Positions 62,433 to 64,000 of a stretch of 64,000 bases of DNA are shown here, in pieces. Numbering within the stretch: the stretch's first letter is position 1; each line of letters begins with the position of its first letter. Source of the DNA: an uncultured Rhodospirillales bacterium (GTDB lineage Bacteria; Pseudomonadota; Alphaproteobacteria; Azospirillales; Azospirillaceae); contig CAIXKV010000268.1 of assembly GCA_903920145.1 (NCBI GenBank), positions 1 to 64,000 on the forward strand, given 5' to 3'. The position numbers were made by a program, and so were the translations under genes. Under the pieces are notes generated by a model. It worked only from the letters and a program-made list of their open reading frames with translations, was not told where the DNA came from and did no database searches.

Positions 62433-64000
62433 TCAGGTTCCGACCAACGCGTCATCAATCAGCTTGGCCTGTTCCTTATTGTGGTTCTTCATCAGGCCGG
62501 TGGCGGGTGACGCGGCAGCCGGTCGACCAGCGTAGGTTGGGCGTTTGCAACGGGTGTCAATGGTCGACAACACGGCTTCGATCCGCCGGTCGATGAAGTG
62601 CCAATAGCCCATGTTCTCGGGCTCTTCCTGGCACCACACGACGTCCGCGTTGGGGTATTTTTGCAGTTCGTTGGCCAGCGGCGTCCGTGGAACGGGGTAG
62701 AGCTGTTCGACCCGAACAATCGCTACGTCCTTGATGTTCCGGGCATCCCGCTCCTGGAGCAGGTCGTAATAAATCTTGCCGGTACACAGGACGACTCGCC
62801 GGATCTGCTCGGCTGGAACCAGATCCAAGCTTTCCTCACGGATAACCCGTTGGAAACCAGTGCCGACGGTGAACTCGTTGAGATTGGACACGCACAGCTT
62901 ATGACGCAGCAACGATTTCGGCGTGAAGATCACCAACGGCTTGCGGATCCGCCGCCGCATTTGCCGACGGAGCACATGGAAGTAGTTCGCCGGAGTCGAA
63001 ATGTTGCAAACCTGAATGTTATCTTCAGCGCACAGCTGAAGATAACGCTCTGGCCGGGCCGATGAATGCTCGGGGCCTTGGCCTTCGTAGCCATGGGGCA
63101 GCAGCATTACAAGGCCGGACATGCGCAGCCACTTGGATTCGCCAGAGCTGATGAACTGGTCAATGATGACCTGGGCACCGTTGGCAAAGTCGCCGAATTG
63201 CGCTTCCCACAGCACCAGCGCGTAGGGGGCGGTCAGGGTATAGCCATACTCGAAGCCCAACACCGCAACTTCTGAAAGCGGGCTGTCGTGAACTTCGAAC
63301 AAGGCTTGGCTTTTCGGGCGGATATGGTTGAGCGGAATATAGCGCTTTTCGGTGGTTTGATCGTGCAGCACGCAGTGACGTTGCGAGAAGGTACCACGAC
63401 CAGAGTCCTGACCTGAAAGACGAACCGGCGAACCTTCAAGAACCAAGGTGCCGTAGGCCAAAGCTTCAGCGGTGCCCCAGTCGATCCCTTGGCCGGTCTC
63501 GAACATTTCCTCTTTGGCTTTGAGCTGACGGGCGATCTTGGGGTTGAGATCGAAGCCTTCGGGAATCTGCACCAGAGCCCGCCCAACTTCCCGCAAGGTC
63601 TCTTTGTCCACCGAAGTGTGGCTGCGATGATCCTCTTCGCCCCGAGTGGCCAAGAAGCCCGACCACCGGCCTTCAAGCCAGTCAGCCTTGTTGGGCTTGT
63701 AACTGGAAGCCGCCTGGAAGTCTTCTTCCATCCGCTTCATGAAAGTGGTGACGAATTGTTGCGCCTCAGCTTCGGTGACAACCGCTTCCTTCACCAGTTG
63801 TTGAGCGTACAGCTCTCTCGTGGTCGGATGGTTGCGGATCTTTTTGTACATAAGCGGCTGAGTGAAGGCCGGTTCGTCGCCCTCGTTGTGTCCATGCCGG
63901 CGGTAGCAGAATAGGTCAACCACCACATCTTTTTTGAACTTTTGACGGAACTCGATGGCAATCCGCGACGCGTGAACCACGGCTTCGGGATCGTCGCCGT
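62433..64000 (-). CDS. sucA: 2-oxoglutarate dehydrogenase E1 component, partial (5' end outside window)
   Basis: The C-terminal 522 residues or so of E1, about half of the usual 940-990. E1 decarboxylates 2-oxoglutarate with thiamine diphosphate and passes succinyl to E2. Visible: the CYRRHGHNEGDEPAFTQP segment near the window edge, the transketolase-like pyrimidine-binding part (SGQDSGRGTFSQRHCVLHDQ; GFEYGYTL; QFGDFANGAQVIIDQF) and the C-terminal domain (VEQLYPVPRTPLANEL; WCQEEPENMGYWHFI). The frame runs off the window end and the start codon is not present. First gene of the sucA-sucB-lpd operon. Confidence 0.95.
   Translation of the reverse strand, partial: GDDPEAVVHASRIAIEFRQKFKKDVVVDLFCYRRHGHNEGDEPAFTQPLMYKKIRNHPTTRELYAQQLVKEAVVTEAEAQQFVTTFMKRMEEDFQAASSYKPNKADWLEGRWSGFLATRGEEDHRSHTSVDKETLREVGRALVQIPEGFDLNPKIARQLKAKEEMFETGQGIDWGTAEALAYGTLVLEGSPVRLSGQDSGRGTFSQRHCVLHDQTTEKRYIPLNHIRPKSQALFEVHDSPLSEVAVLGFEYGYTLTAPYALVLWEAQFGDFANGAQVIIDQFISSGESKWLRMSGLVMLLPHGYEGQGPEHSSARPERYLQLCAEDNIQVCNISTPANYFHVLRRQMRRRIRKPLVIFTPKSLLRHKLCVSNLNEFTVGTGFQRVIREESLDLVPAEQIRRVVLCTGKIYYDLLQERDARNIKDVAIVRVEQLYPVPRTPLANELQKYPNADVVWCQEEPENMGYWHFIDRRIEAVLSTIDTRCKRPTYAGRPAAASPATGLMKNHNKEQAKLIDDALVGT

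Overview
The window is G+C-rich DNA of bacterial chromosomal type and reads as an alphaproteobacterium, most likely of the Rhodospirillales (Magnetospirillum/Rhodospirillum-like). The evidence is gene content: topoisomerase IV (parE, parC), an ATP12-family chaperone, the bolA / J-domain / cobS cluster of aerobic cobalamin synthesis, a phasin, clpS-clpA, and a sucA-sucB-lpd operon. I see no rRNA, tRNA, CRISPR array, insertion sequence or prophage. The placement is inferred from these families, not from a database search.

Layout. 0.2-3 kb: a divergently oriented HAD-UbiA fusion and YbhN-like membrane protein. 3-7.2 kb: panB-panC, then an ABC-2-type exporter pair. 7.4-12.8 kb: a nuclease-fold protein with lost catalytic residues, two unknown proteins (one an AT-richer membrane protein), a periplasmic cyclophilin, a two-domain cold-shock protein and an NAD(P)H oxidoreductase. 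12.9-18.7 kb: a TPR/O-GlcNAc-transferase-like protein with altered active-site positions, a heptad-repeat coiled-coil protein, an alpha/beta hydrolase and parE. 18.8-24.7 kb: small regulators, bolA, J-domain protein, cobS, an L,D-transpeptidase and an alanine-zipper lipoprotein. 25-31.5 kb: marR-emrA-emrB, a coiled-coil protein, an MFS transporter and recO. 31.8-39.7 kb: parC-uvrA, a CCDC90-like protein, a HAD phosphatase and an acyl-CoA synthetase. 40-43.4 kb: phasin, clpS-clpA. 43.5-52.3 kb: a NarL-type regulator and a 2555-residue Ser/Thr-kinase/ATPase/histidine-kinase hybrid. 52.4-54.1 kb: an AIPR-family phage-resistance gene. 54.2-59.4 kb: HAD / AsmA / ATP12 / nadE. 59.5-64 kb: lpd, sucB and the 3' half of sucA, cut by the window edge.

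A mosaic repeat family is scattered through intergenic regions from base 1 to about 43.5 kb. It has a CCTTGATG/CATCAAGG hairpin, a GC-rich GACGCCGGGCGG core and an ACCGGCGA/TCGCCGGT palindrome. It supplies hairpins at gene ends and appears to have donated the last codons of two unrelated genes.

The best leads for new biology are this repeat family, the AIPR gene beside the giant kinase, the altered glycosyltransferase, the membrane protein at 8.9-10.2 kb, and the ATAAG/CTTAT dyads over the marR and emrAB promoters. Most of the rest is ordinary core metabolism and DNA maintenance.
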